Assembly (NCBI GenBank): GCA_004794785.1
Contig: SJOL01000554.1
Span: 1 to 64,000 of the forward strand
Source of the DNA: Opisthorchis felineus
Lineage: Eukaryota; Platyhelminthes; Trematoda; Opisthorchiida; Opisthorchiidae
Length of the DNA stretch: 64,000 nt
Reading direction: 5' to 3'
Under the pieces are notes generated by a model. It was not told where the DNA came from and ran no database searches. It saw nothing but the letters and a program-made list of their open reading frames with translations. Both the position numbers and the translations under genes were made by a program. Positions within the stretch are counted from its first letter, which is position 1, and each line of letters opens with the position of its first letter. Positions 9,163-21,700 of this stretch are shown in pieces.

Positions 9163-12100
9163 GTTAGTATTTTGTTATTCGTCTCCCTGTTTGCTCCTGT
9201 TGTGGTTACATCATTTCCACCCTATAAACTCGAGCTTGAGATAGTTCAGCTTAAGGTACGAACTTACTGACCGGAAGGTCCGTTTTTCAAACCCAACCCC
9301 GGCAACTCAACTGCTCCTGTCTAGACTTGGGAAACCTAGCAGTATCCCATCCCTAGTCTTCCTTCGGGTGGCATGGCTGCTAGGCACCGAAAGAGTGTTA
9401 CAGCTGAGCGCTTATTTTATTAGTAATTGGATCGGATTAGGTGCACGTTATCAAATGAATTTTCTGGATGGTTGATGGACCAAGTCGGTTCCAGCACCAT
9501 GTCTCCCTGGAGGCATGTAAAAGAATGGATGTAGTTTATGTCGATTTATTAATCGGTATCTGAGTATATTGGTTGGATTCCTATGTTTGTTTGTATGTAT
9601 CAAAGAAGCAGCGATCACCCTGGTCATTTTTTTCATTTTACCAATTGCCCAATCATTATGTTGTAGAACCATTCAGTTAACGGTGAAAGCCGATGTTCTC
9701 GTTTTGTATTATTTTGTTTTGGCATAGCAAAACCGTACCGACCAGGCACACAGGTAGTTGTTGTAGGGTTGGCCACTAATCAACCACCGTTGTCGATCTT
9801 CGTACGACTGGAACCTTTTCGGCCTCTCTTTAAGACCTTTAGGGCGAGATAACTCAGTGGTTAGAGCGCGAATTTACTGACCGGAAGGTCCGTGGTTCGA
9901 ACCCGACCTCTGCCTCTCGACTTCCCCTGTCTAGGCTCGGACAGCCTGGCAGTATCCCAGCCGTCGTGCTTCCTTCGGGTGGCATGGAAGTTAAGCACCG
10001 AAAGGGTGCTACAACTGAAAGAAGGAACGAACGGTTAAGACCTTTAGAAACAAATTGTTTAGCTGTAACGCCCTTTCGATGCCTAGCTTCCATGTCACCC
10101 GAGGAGGTGCGAGGGCTGGAGTACTGCCAGGTTGCCCAAGCCTAGATAGGAGCACTTGAGATGCAGAGTTTGGGTGAGAACTATAGACCTTTTGGGCCAG
10201 TAAGTACGCACCTCACCCACTGAGCTATATCGAGCTGTTAGAAAATCGAATCCTTTTCTGAAATAGTTGTCCACAGTACAGCGACATATTCCTCCGGAGA
10301 ACGAATGAAATTTCCACCTGTATTTCCGAAAGTTACACTAAAACTACCTTTGCTACTGGCCATCGATTATACCCAAGAGTTCGCTCATTCTGCTCTTATA
10401 TCTCCACGCGTAGAGCCATAGAAAGCCCATGGTTTACTGCTGTTGTGGCCGATTTAATTCAGTGAGCCAATCGGGGAAGAGGGAGAGTAAATTCCAGGTC
10501 TTACAGATACTAACATTCGAAATGTTAAACTCACTAATGTCCGAATGAAATGGACAGTGTGATTTAATCTTAGTTCAGTGATTTGACTGCGCAAAGTGGG
10601 AGTCGGTTTTAGTAGATTATCACTGTTTCAGATACAGTATGGCCTCCCAAGACACGGTGTGGAATGCCTTGCTCCCAAATTTGTTCGTATTATGATGCAT
10701 AGACTGCTTTCCAGCAGAGGTGCTTCTAAGAAGAGAGTGGCCTGGTCACTCAAGTTGAAACAGATCTTTTGTACATATATCACCCCATTCTCAAAGCTGC
10801 GGCCTTGACTGATCAGCTGTGCCAACCATAATGCCATCGTATCAATATGAGGATACCGTTTAGCGTGGGGCTCCAGCAGGCCGACTCCTAGGCACAAGAA
10901 TCACACATCCCATGGAACCGAAGTTGAGAGGTGCTTACACATGCACATGAGTGCAATGATTTTGTATGTGGAAAATCACCGTACTTCACGTACAGTTCAT
11001 GATCTCAAAAACTTGAATTGAACTGTCTTAGGTGTGTCATATTGCTCAGACGGCCTTGAGGCGCATCCCAATCGGCACTACCTATGATTGCTTTAAAAAG
11101 CGCATTTCTGTTTCTGTCAGTTGATGCGTACTCCAGCCGTGCGCAAAGTTGTCACACAAATACGGCTCAAGGCTTACAACTCTCAATAGAGAACGACTTC
11201 AAGAAGGGCGTCGTCTTGGCGTGGGAGCACGCTCTTCGGGGAGAGGTGACTTTTTTCCTGTATTGGTTTGATCCGGCTTGCAATTCAATTAGACTCATTC
11301 TGTGGGCGTAATACCAGTTGTTTTCAGACCATCTCCACGTGTCAACTGCTTATTCCCGTAAAACCTTAACTCTAGTATTTTTCGCTTGATTCTTGCTTAC
11401 ACAGTAGGAGGCTATGTACTGTGCGCAGGCGGCGGTCGACTCAACAGTTCATTCTTGCGTTGTACTCTGTCTTCTGTCTTCCGTAAATCGAACCACCTTG
11501 TCTTAATTTGTCCTAATTTTCCCAATCGCCGTACGTTTTGTTACGTCACACCAGGGCGTACATACAGATGATGGAATCCAGCTACAAGTGCTCAAGGCTC
11601 TTCTGACCGTGATCACCAGTTCTGTGGTGGAGATTCACGAAGCGGACGTGCTTCTAGTTGTCCGTACCTGTTACAATATTTTCATGGCGACCAAAAATCC
11701 AGTCAACCAAGCCACCGCCCGAGCCACCTTGACACAGATTATTAGCATCATATTTTCGCGGATGGAACAGAATGCATTCGATGCTGTCGTAGCTTTGTCC
11801 AGTACGGATAGTTCAGTTGTCAACCACGATGATCAAATGCCGACTGATTCCGATCAGGGAACTACCAGCATGGAAGAAACTGTCAAAGAAATACCACCGG
11901 TCGTGGATGAAAACTCTGAAGTCAAACCGGTTAGTTGTTTTTGGTTGAGTATTCTCAAAGACCACTGTACTTGGGAGCGACCTACGCTATCTCCAAAGCA
12001 AATGTTCCATCAACGGTCACATTCATCTTGTTTTTCCCTCATTCTAACAATTTTTTATCCTTGCTCAGGCTGTGGAACTCATGCACTACTTAGTCACATG

Positions 12101-15100
12101 ACCTTCAAAATCAGCAAATCATATAGTGTTTAGCGAAAACCTTATCTATTTAGACATGACGATATTTTTACTAGTCTTTATCGACCACTCCTCAGGTGAT
12201 ATAAAGTAGAAAAAAGGTTGCTCACGTATGGAAATCGCATAGTATTAGTAGGGATACCAATCTACCTAGCCAGATACTGTCGCCGCAGCATGTCAGGTGA
12301 CTTATTTCCCAGTTCTGAATGTTGAACGTGAATTAACGTGACTAGAAGGTTAGTACAAGGTTTCTATGGTAAACGGAGTACTGGCCGAGACCTTTTGTTA
12401 CATCGTATGGTGACAATGAAGTCACGCAAATTGCTGAAAAATGGATTAAAAGGGAAGGTGAATCCGCGGTTGGAGACTACCTGTATGAAAAAACACAACA
12501 TTTATGAAACGCACAGAAAAACTAAACGTCCTGTCGGTGTTAGAGTTGCGCAAACCTTTATGTTTTAGGAGCTACAGGTTGCAAGATTTCGGGAGTGCAG
12601 AAGATAGTAGGAAATTTCAGGGACCGTCTAGCCTGCGGAAGAAGGAAGGAGCCTCCGAGGACTCGAAATTCTGTAGAGATGATCGTGAATAACTGGGTTT
12701 TACGGTTAGAAAACTGGAGTGACGAAGGGCAAGAGGTCAGCTCGGACGAACATATTCCGTGGTAATGGGTTTAAAACAAGCTGAGGTGGCCACATCCATG
12801 CGGTCATTGAGTGTATGCAAGCTATCAATTAGGCAGGGTGTGACAATGAAGCATGAGTTCATTTTGAATGGAGTCAACTAGACGAAGCCAAGGCGAGGCT
12901 CGCATCACAAACGAGATGGCAGTATTTTTGGAGATCTGAGCTGGTTTGATGTAACTGTGAACTCGAAATAGAAAGCAAATTTCCCAAGGCATGATTGGCG
13001 AATAGGTTGACATGACACTCCCTATAAGGTTAGTGAAAACTCTTGGGCAGTATTCCGCCCTTCTTGGCACTCATCAGATACGCCTCGTTCCTGGGATAAA
13101 CAGGAGATCCCGTTGAGTTTATCGTCAACGATTGCTGTCTGCATTGCTGTTTCACGAATAGCGAAATGGGCACGCTGGAAGGACATGGAGTCAATGTGAA
13201 ACATCTGAACTACGTCACAGTAGCCCGCCCTTCAAGAACCTTTCCCGTCCGAAGCGCTGCATTCCCGTATCGGGGGGTATAGAGGCCAATCGGCGATGGA
13301 TCTTCCTTTCTTCGTATCCAACCACTGATCCTTCCAACGTAGACGTGTTCTGTTAAATCAGGAACGAAGCAGTGGTGTCAACACTTGGTGGTCGAATCGT
13401 CCGCGGAGCTTGGCGGTTTTGTCGGAAACGTTTCGTTATCAATTAAGGTGGCATGATAAATACTGTGTGGTGAACCGGAACGGAGCTGTGCGTCGACGGT
13501 TGTCAACACGGATCCTGCTGCATGCTGTAATGACGAATCTAGTGTCAAACGCATAGGTGTTTCCAAGTCTCGCATGCTAACAACACAGTTGTTTGAACAT
13601 TTGGAATTTTTCTTCGTCAAGCTGAAACACCCATAAATTAAACCGGTTAAAACATGTCAATCCGTCGAAAATCAACATAACAAAACTCGTGAAAACTGGC
13701 TAAAACACATTCAAGTTTAACTGGTCACATGAAATTGAAAAGCAAATTTCCGGTCACGAGCAAACAAAGGTTTGACTTCTGATGCATGTACATGCGTATG
13801 CGATAAATAAAATTGTTGTCCCTATAAAACTGTACGCCTGATAGATGGTTTGTAGTTCATACTCGAAAATTACGGCGAAAATCACGTCTTTTGGAAGCGT
13901 TTAACGTTTCTGTCTGACAATATTAGTATTGATATAGTTGCAAAGCGACAGGTTGTCAGTCGATACAGACACTCTAGGTTGTTTTTCTAGTGGTCTTTTC
14001 AGATAGGCTGCCGTACCCACTTCACGTTGAATGGAACGGACCGCCCCGGCGAATAACACAAAACCCATAGGTTTTTGGCAACTGGTAGTGCGAATCGCGG
14101 TAGCCGCGTCAAGGACAAAGTGCTCTCAGCGCCCGATTGAGTTTTGGTTGGAACCTCGAGACAACTTTTGTGCTGAACAGCGTTGGTTGCCAGTCCTCTG
14201 GATCATCTTCTAAACCGAGTTTAAGTTCACAATCTGATTTCATTTCTACCTACATTACATAGCTTCATTCCACTTGAGAATTTCGTCACTTTGTATTGAT
14301 TTATTCTAGCCACGTGTTCCATTAAAACTTGCATTTCTCACTGTTTTCAGAGGACGGATCAAGATGTAGACAGCACAACAAGCGTCGAAAGTGAAGCTGA
14401 TCTCTCTCTAGAAGACGGCGAAAGCGCAGATGCCATAGTGCGCAGCATCTTGGACGAAATCATCGAGCAACCCATACTTGGCTCTGATGATGGGGAAATC
14501 ACCCAACTTGCGAGTGCTGAGCAGCCAACTCCCCCCGCCACTCCTACTGGTGATGAAGCTGACAAGTCTAAACCAGCGAGTCCTTTACCTAATGGCGTCC
14601 TGACCAATGAAGATGCTGTGAAGGCTGAGTCGATTAATGGAGCTCATCCCGAAGCTGTTGCGTTGGCCCATGTAACACAGAAAGACGCTTTCCTCGTTTT
14701 TCGTAGCCTCTGTCGCCTTGCTACCAAAGACTTTGGTGGGACTAGGTCGTCGGATGCCAGATCCAATGCGATCCGATCCAAAACACTTTCCTTACAACTT
14801 CTACTGAGTGTATTCCAGCAACCGGGACCCTTGTTTCTCAGCAGCGAGATATTTATCACTGCAATCAAACAATACTTGTGTGTGGCACTTATCAAGAATG
14901 GTGTCTCTCCCGTGCCTGAAGTATGCGAGCTTTCGGTGACCATTTTTCTGGCGTTGTTGACTCATTTTAAACCACATTTGAAGCGTCAAATCGAGGTGTT
15001 TTTAAAAGACGTGTTCCTTGAGATTTTGGAATCTCCCAAGTCTAGTTTCGAGCACAAATGGCTGGTTATCGAAGCTTTGCGGCGTATCTGTGCCGATGCT

Positions 15101-15679
15101 CAGTGTGTGGTCGATATCTACCTGAACTACGACTGTGATATGAGTATGGCCAATATTTTCGAACGACTAACCACAAGTCTGGCGAAAATAGCTCAAGGTC
15201 GATATGCCGGAGAACACGGGAGTTCGGTGGCTCAACGCCAGGCTATTCGTACCAGCGGTCTAGAGTGCTTGGTCCTAATTCTTCGGTGTATGGTTGACTG
15301 GTCGCAGGACCTGTACACCAGTCCAGAATCTCAATCATTTTTGGGCGCAGAGCCGTCCGTTACGATGACCGACGCCTCGGAAGTATCGATGCCCAACGGC
15401 ATACCGAACGGTCCGACCACAGGTGAGCATCCTCTTCGTCGGCTAACAAATAAATTTACTCCCATTCACATCAGACAAGCAAAGCCGAGTGAGAGGGAAG
15501 TTTGATTTGTACGGTTTTCTCTAGTTAATTTCCTCACAGACATTCACCAAACGCATGACCATTTGGTTTTCCATTATAGTGGGGTTGTAGACAACATTTT
15601 AGTGCGACATTTATTGTGTTAAGGTGCGAAGCCTTGTTGTTGCTGTGTATAAAGATTCCAAAATTGGTCTGGTTTGGTG

Positions 15680-15737
<58 letters not shown>

Positions 15738-18700
15738 TCCAGCTGTAGCACCCTTTCGGCGCCTAACTGCCATGCCACCAGAAGGAAGCCACATAATACC
15801 CGCTTCACTACTCCGATATGAAATGGGCGGTGGGGGGATTCATTTAAGCCGCAGGCAACCTACAGCGATCCGGATAGGGATGTCTCACAAAGTATCGAGG
15901 ATAGGAGTAACGCACTCAGTGCCCCTTCCCCAACACAGGGTCCAGGTAGTTGTCACCCACTGGGAGAGCGGGCGCACGTGTGCTCTTCGGGAATCTTGTT
16001 GGCAGGTTAACCCACCACAATCGGGTGGTTCCTTTCACAGTTGAACACGGATTCTGTCCGTGTGCACAGAGTGTAAGCGTGCTGCATACCTTGGGGTTGT
16101 CAGCTTTGCATAGTACAATCCTCTCCTAACAGTACAATCTCAAAAAAAAACAAGTGGATTCGGTCATATTAGAGAGGTGTTCGTAACATGGAGGGATGAG
16201 TGTCGTGCAGAGTCATATGGTTACTCCAACGAAACGTATGCAAGCCACTTGCCAGATTCGACGAACAGATTAATCAACGACTGGATCTACCGACACACTG
16301 TCAAGAGGTATACTGTGTTTCTAAGTGTGTAATCATCTTAGGTCTCCATCGAAATGATGCAGTGCTCATTCATTCAAAGGACGGTTTTCTCATTCCTATT
16401 CGATCAAAAGGCATCTTGTCATGAGAACATAGTTGTGCCTATTTCAACCGTACATGATGGATGCTTGAGCACTCCACGGAAGACAACGGATATTACTCTT
16501 CTGTTTAATACTACGTGTTTCAGTAGACTTCATGAATTGCTTTATTGAAGAAAAGTAAAACTTATTCGGTTTGGTTGGAGATAGTTGTAGAATTTGTATT
16601 CACATCACTTACGTCCGAACAGTCATGCTCTTGTCCTGACGCAACTATTCTGGTGAGGGGAACCACTGGCCTCGAAATTTACTCTTATCCGAGCTTATGA
16701 GTAGTGCATATCGTTGACTGCGAGGTGAGTGTGTTACCACTACCCAACCGGTGCACGCTAGATGGAGGACGTGGCGCGTTCTGCTTCACCATTACCAACG
16801 AATTCAAATGTTTACACGCTTCCCCGCTCGTCTATAAAGTACGTGCCTTTTTGAAGCACCACATTTCAACAAGCAATACTCTGGTCCGCGCCGCACAGAT
16901 AGATGGAAGATATGAACCACGAGCTGTAAACTCTCATATACAAATGCGTCGGTTACAACATTGTTACACAAACGTTATCTTCGTGCTAGTTGTTTGGGAT
17001 GAACGTCATTCATTGCATTCAGGTTTTGAGTTCACGTATGAGCGAGAATGCGAAAATGAATTCGCGTTTTTTGCACTCCTACAGTTTTGAATGTTCACTT
17101 TTACTGGGTAGCAATCCTGCTTTCACAGTCTCTGTTCACTAGGCCACAAAAATTCCCACCAAGCCGACGAGATGTGCAGTCCATAGACTTGACTAGGAAT
17201 TGATGTGAACCACTTTTCAACCTAATAATAACTCTTCGGAGAAGGAACTCGGTGTACTGCAGGTGATGATACCTTTTCTGCCGCTATTCCACGATGACAT
17301 CGTCATGGAAACGGTGAAGGGAAGATTGTTTGTTGCTCGCATAAAACATACCGTGTAACTCAACTAAAAATACTCCAATTAGCACAGAATATCCCAGTCC
17401 ATTTACCTCAATGTTGCATCGTTTCAATCGTGTCATTTGCAGGGAATTTTTGTTGGGTCAAACGGACAGTTCGTTTAGTACCGGGCCCCCCAGACAACTG
17501 GTCTTCCCCTTATCGATAACGCAGGGCGTCTTTGAAGCCGACCACTCAGTTGATATCAACTCAGCATTTTCCTTTGCAATGCGACATATTTGGTAACTAA
17601 CAGCGAAACTTATGGGTGTTTCATTGATCGCTTGCTACCGGCCACCATTTTGAGTCCGGAAGTGTTTGTCAGTCATGTGATGGTCACTCTGGTTTATGTG
17701 GATTGGTGGACTTCGCGTAACAATTTAGTTCGCTTTTACGGTATGTGCTTGTCCACACTGGCTCTTGTTGTTTTCTGACCGCGGCACATGTTTTGCCGCA
17801 GACGAAACTGCCGAACAGTCCAGTCATGTAAAGGAGGAACAAAGTTCTGTTTGAAGGCCATGCGTCCTTAGACTTAGAAAGGTAGTTTGTACGCCACATT
17901 GTACGCTCAAGCTTGATTACTGCCACAGATAAGCGGTGGTCGTTGGAGCTGGCAGTTGAGGCAGTCAAAAGTGCCGCCCCTTGTTTACCAAATCTGCACT
18001 GTCTAGTACTTGGTGACTGATTTTCCAACTCCTGGTTTCTCACCTTATTACCTACCAACCTTGAAGGTTGACATTCAATTCTAGATAGTCAACTTATGGA
18101 TGAAATATTTTCAGCGAATCCCGCTCACTGAAACTTTTCACAAAACGAACCTTCACTTCTTTACTGATAACATGTCCGGATTTTTCGGAGATCAGGCTTT
18201 ACTTCTCAATTACACAGTTTGAAGCTCCGTTAACCTTTTCATTTGGCTACCAAAATCGTTCAGCTGCGATTGCATTGCTGCCGTGCACTTCGAAGGAAAC
18301 ACGAGGGCCGGGATACGGCAAAGTTACTCAAACCTGAACCGAAGCGATCAGAAAGCCGGGGTTCGATCCGTGGACCTCGCACCATAACTATTACTACATT
18401 CAGCTCTATCACATGGGTGTGGTTAAATGTACATTTTTTGTGGAACTTGAATCCCTCTTGAAGGGCCTTTAGTTATTAACCTTCAATCGTTTTTGTCCGT
18501 GGATAGGATCGTTGATCTCACTCAGTACGAGATAGCAGAGATCACAGCTAACATCATCCTTGAACAGCTGAACTTATGGTCTCCTGATCGGTTGTAAAGT
18601 CACCTTCAATGGCTGGCGACTGCCTGACTGAAAATAACATTTTGAAATGATGACTATAGCGAAGTGCGATCAGATCACCAAAAAGCCAGTCAGTCAAGCA

Positions 18701-21700
18701 AAGTAATTCGTTCTTATTTGGACCCACCAGATTGGCCTAGATAGGTCGATCACGTGAGCATGTAGCTAGAAGTTTCGGAACGTTGGTCTTCATCTTTTAG
18801 GAATTTTAGAATAATCCTTTAAAAATCTATAAACAATCACTTGGGTCAGGAGTTGGACGTTACTGAAGTTGTGGGATATGCTATCACAACAAATCGTATT
18901 CAGCCCCCAAACTTGATTTTATCTTGCTATGAACCCTTTCTCTCTAGAATTCGTCCTCCTCACGATTGTGTGCCTACCAACAGATACTTCAGTACGGTGT
19001 TTTGATCGTATGGAAATATATAATTACCTAAGTGGACCCCTTCCTACACTCTTCGCATTTTGGATATGTAACGTGCCTGAGAGTTCGTGGACAATTCCAA
19101 ATATTATCCTTACTTCCTGTAAAGCTATCATCCTCAAGTAAAGTTCTGGATTGTCGTTTCGTTCATGTGCACATGTCCCGAATATTTAGGGAGATTTGAA
19201 CACAAAACCGTCCGTATGGGCAGCTGAGGCCGTTCAGGGTGACTTGCACTCAAACAGGATACAGCGCAAATCGGTCAGCTGACATCAGGTGATCGGGTAT
19301 TGATCGTGGTGTCGAGTGAAGGTGTGATTTTTCTCGCGGCCTATCTGCCTTGTCACAGGGTCAGGATTTTTGGAAGGCCACCACTAACGAAGCAACGTAT
19401 GCGATCTGAGTTGAGCCAGTTTGGTCCGGCTTCCCACAGGAGTTACGACAAGTTTAGCATCCGTAGCGGCAGCGTTTAGTCGAACTCCGTTTTTTAAGCT
19501 TATCCACTTGATCGATGAATGTTCTGCGCGTTGAATATCTCAACAACTGGGCCCCCACTAATTTGTGTCTGCTTGTATTTGCCAGGTACAGTCGGACACC
19601 AGAAGGCAATCGATGACCCGGAAGACTTCGAATCCCGGAAAGCCCAGAAAGAGATTTACGAGACTGGAATTCAATTGTTCAATCAGGGACGAATGATTCG
19701 AGGATTAAAACTGTTGCAACAACATGGTCTGATCAGCGACACCGTGGAATCAGTGGCAGAGTTCTTGAAAACAGAAGAACGTCTTGTCAAGGCTCGTATT
19801 GGTGATTTTCTTGGCGAAAATGACCCCTACAATCTCCATGTGATGTATGCTTACGTGGATCAATTTGATTTTGCGGATAAGGAATTCCTGCCATCAATGA
19901 GGCAAGTTTTTGGTTGTTACTTCGTCAGAATATCGATTGCCGATCTGTTAGCCGAGCTTGCTATGAACTGCCCAGCTCCGTGAACGGGTTAGCAATGAAT
20001 AGACTCCGTGGTTGTCCTTTTTTAAATAGTAAACGCTTGCTCATTAGGTCGACTAGGGCAATTATCACTCTGTCCTTGTACATAGCACGAACGACATACG
20101 TCTCTCGTCTGTAGCATCTGGAGCTTATCACTCTTCTGCAAACATCCAGATAACCGACTTCTTCAAGTACTACACAAAATGATCCCGTTTTTCCTCCAAT
20201 AGCCGAGAATCGTACCGTCGCATTGTACCGAGAGGTGTCTTTTTTGACAGACAATGAGCTAGACCTACTGAGTGGTCAGACAGTTAGAATGAGCCCGCTG
20301 GGATTCACACCAATTGCTGCACCTTGGTCCCACCGACCAGGGAAGGTGTCCTCATGGTGTCTTTATGCTCGATGTGCAGGCGTCCTGTGAAACAATACTC
20401 ACGATAGGCAACCGTCAATCTCTGTGCCGCAGTTATATTCCATTTCTGTGCTAGCAACGGGTTTGCGTAAATCGATCCACTTCATTTCACTTTCACTGCG
20501 ACATTTGGGGTGATGAGACACTTTTGGCTCACCTCTCCGCGATTTCTAATTCCATCGATTCATCAACTAATGGTATACGCACCACAAACGGCTTCTCTAC
20601 CGATATCTGCACAGTCAGTTTGTTAACGTGCAGATCGATATGTGCGCATCGTCCTGACAATCAATAGAAGCTTTCATCTTTTCAGTTGACGTACTTATTT
20701 TTCTCAGCCGAGCAGGTTGGTGGGTGTCAAGACTAACGTTCGATTGAATTCCTTTCCAAAAACTTGCGTACAGAATTGCATCCTTTATGCTGCAGGTGAC
20801 ACTGAGAGAAACAGTCGGACCACTAAATGTGGTTGGACTTTTTGACGGCACACCAATTATCGTATCCTCTGCGATAAACTGAGGAATCTGCTATCTGAGC
20901 ATTTCTTTTTAAGTGTCGTGACTTGAATGAGTTGTTTCGGGGAAAAATGTTGATCGGTCGACCAAGGGGTGATGCTGTTTATGGTAGCCGAAAACTCAGA
21001 CACTCGCGGTATTCTTGCCAGTTTAACTGGTTTGTGCAATATCATAGTATTCCGGTATCCCGGTACGAACACTCAAGGGGTCAGATCTTCTTCTTCCGGT
21101 TCCGCGAAATACACTATCACATTCACCTTACTTTCAACCTCCGCCGCGAACTCAGACGATCCTTTTATCCGCTCTGTTGCGTATAGTTCTTCCTAGGAAA
21201 TCAATTCGTCGCCAACTGGGAATGGTTCTTGCAATAGCCGGATGCTGAGTGTATGTGACCTCACTGCTGGTGTTCGTCACGTCTGCAGAATGGAACCAAA
21301 GAGACTCACCATCATCGTCATCATCATCGACAGCATGACATTAGTGTTCAACACTGATGCTTCGTTGCCGTACAACCATGATTTATTTGGCGGGTGAGAT
21401 GTCCCAGTGGTTAGAACGCGGATTTACCGACCGGAAGGTCCGTGGTTCGAACCTTTTCTATGCCTTTCGACTTCTCCTGCAACCTGGTAGTATCCTAGCC
21501 GTCGTGCTTCCTTCGGGTAGCATGGCAGTTAGGCACCGAAAGGGTGCTACAGCTGAACGATTTTTTAAATATAATTTATTTGAAAGCCTTCTTTTGAAGA
21601 AAAGAATAAAAGTGGACGGGGAAGGGACTTAGCGCTAGCTTACCACACTCATTCTGAGGTGTCTACACCTCCAGATACTCATTCAGGCAATCTGGAGAGA

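Noticed and set aside
13378..13620. 80-codon minus-strand frame in intron 2
   Set aside because: No similarity seen; probably chance.
15534..16044. Open frames with long Ile-Tyr repeats on both strands
   Set aside because: They translate the (AT)n microsatellite and SINE sequence.
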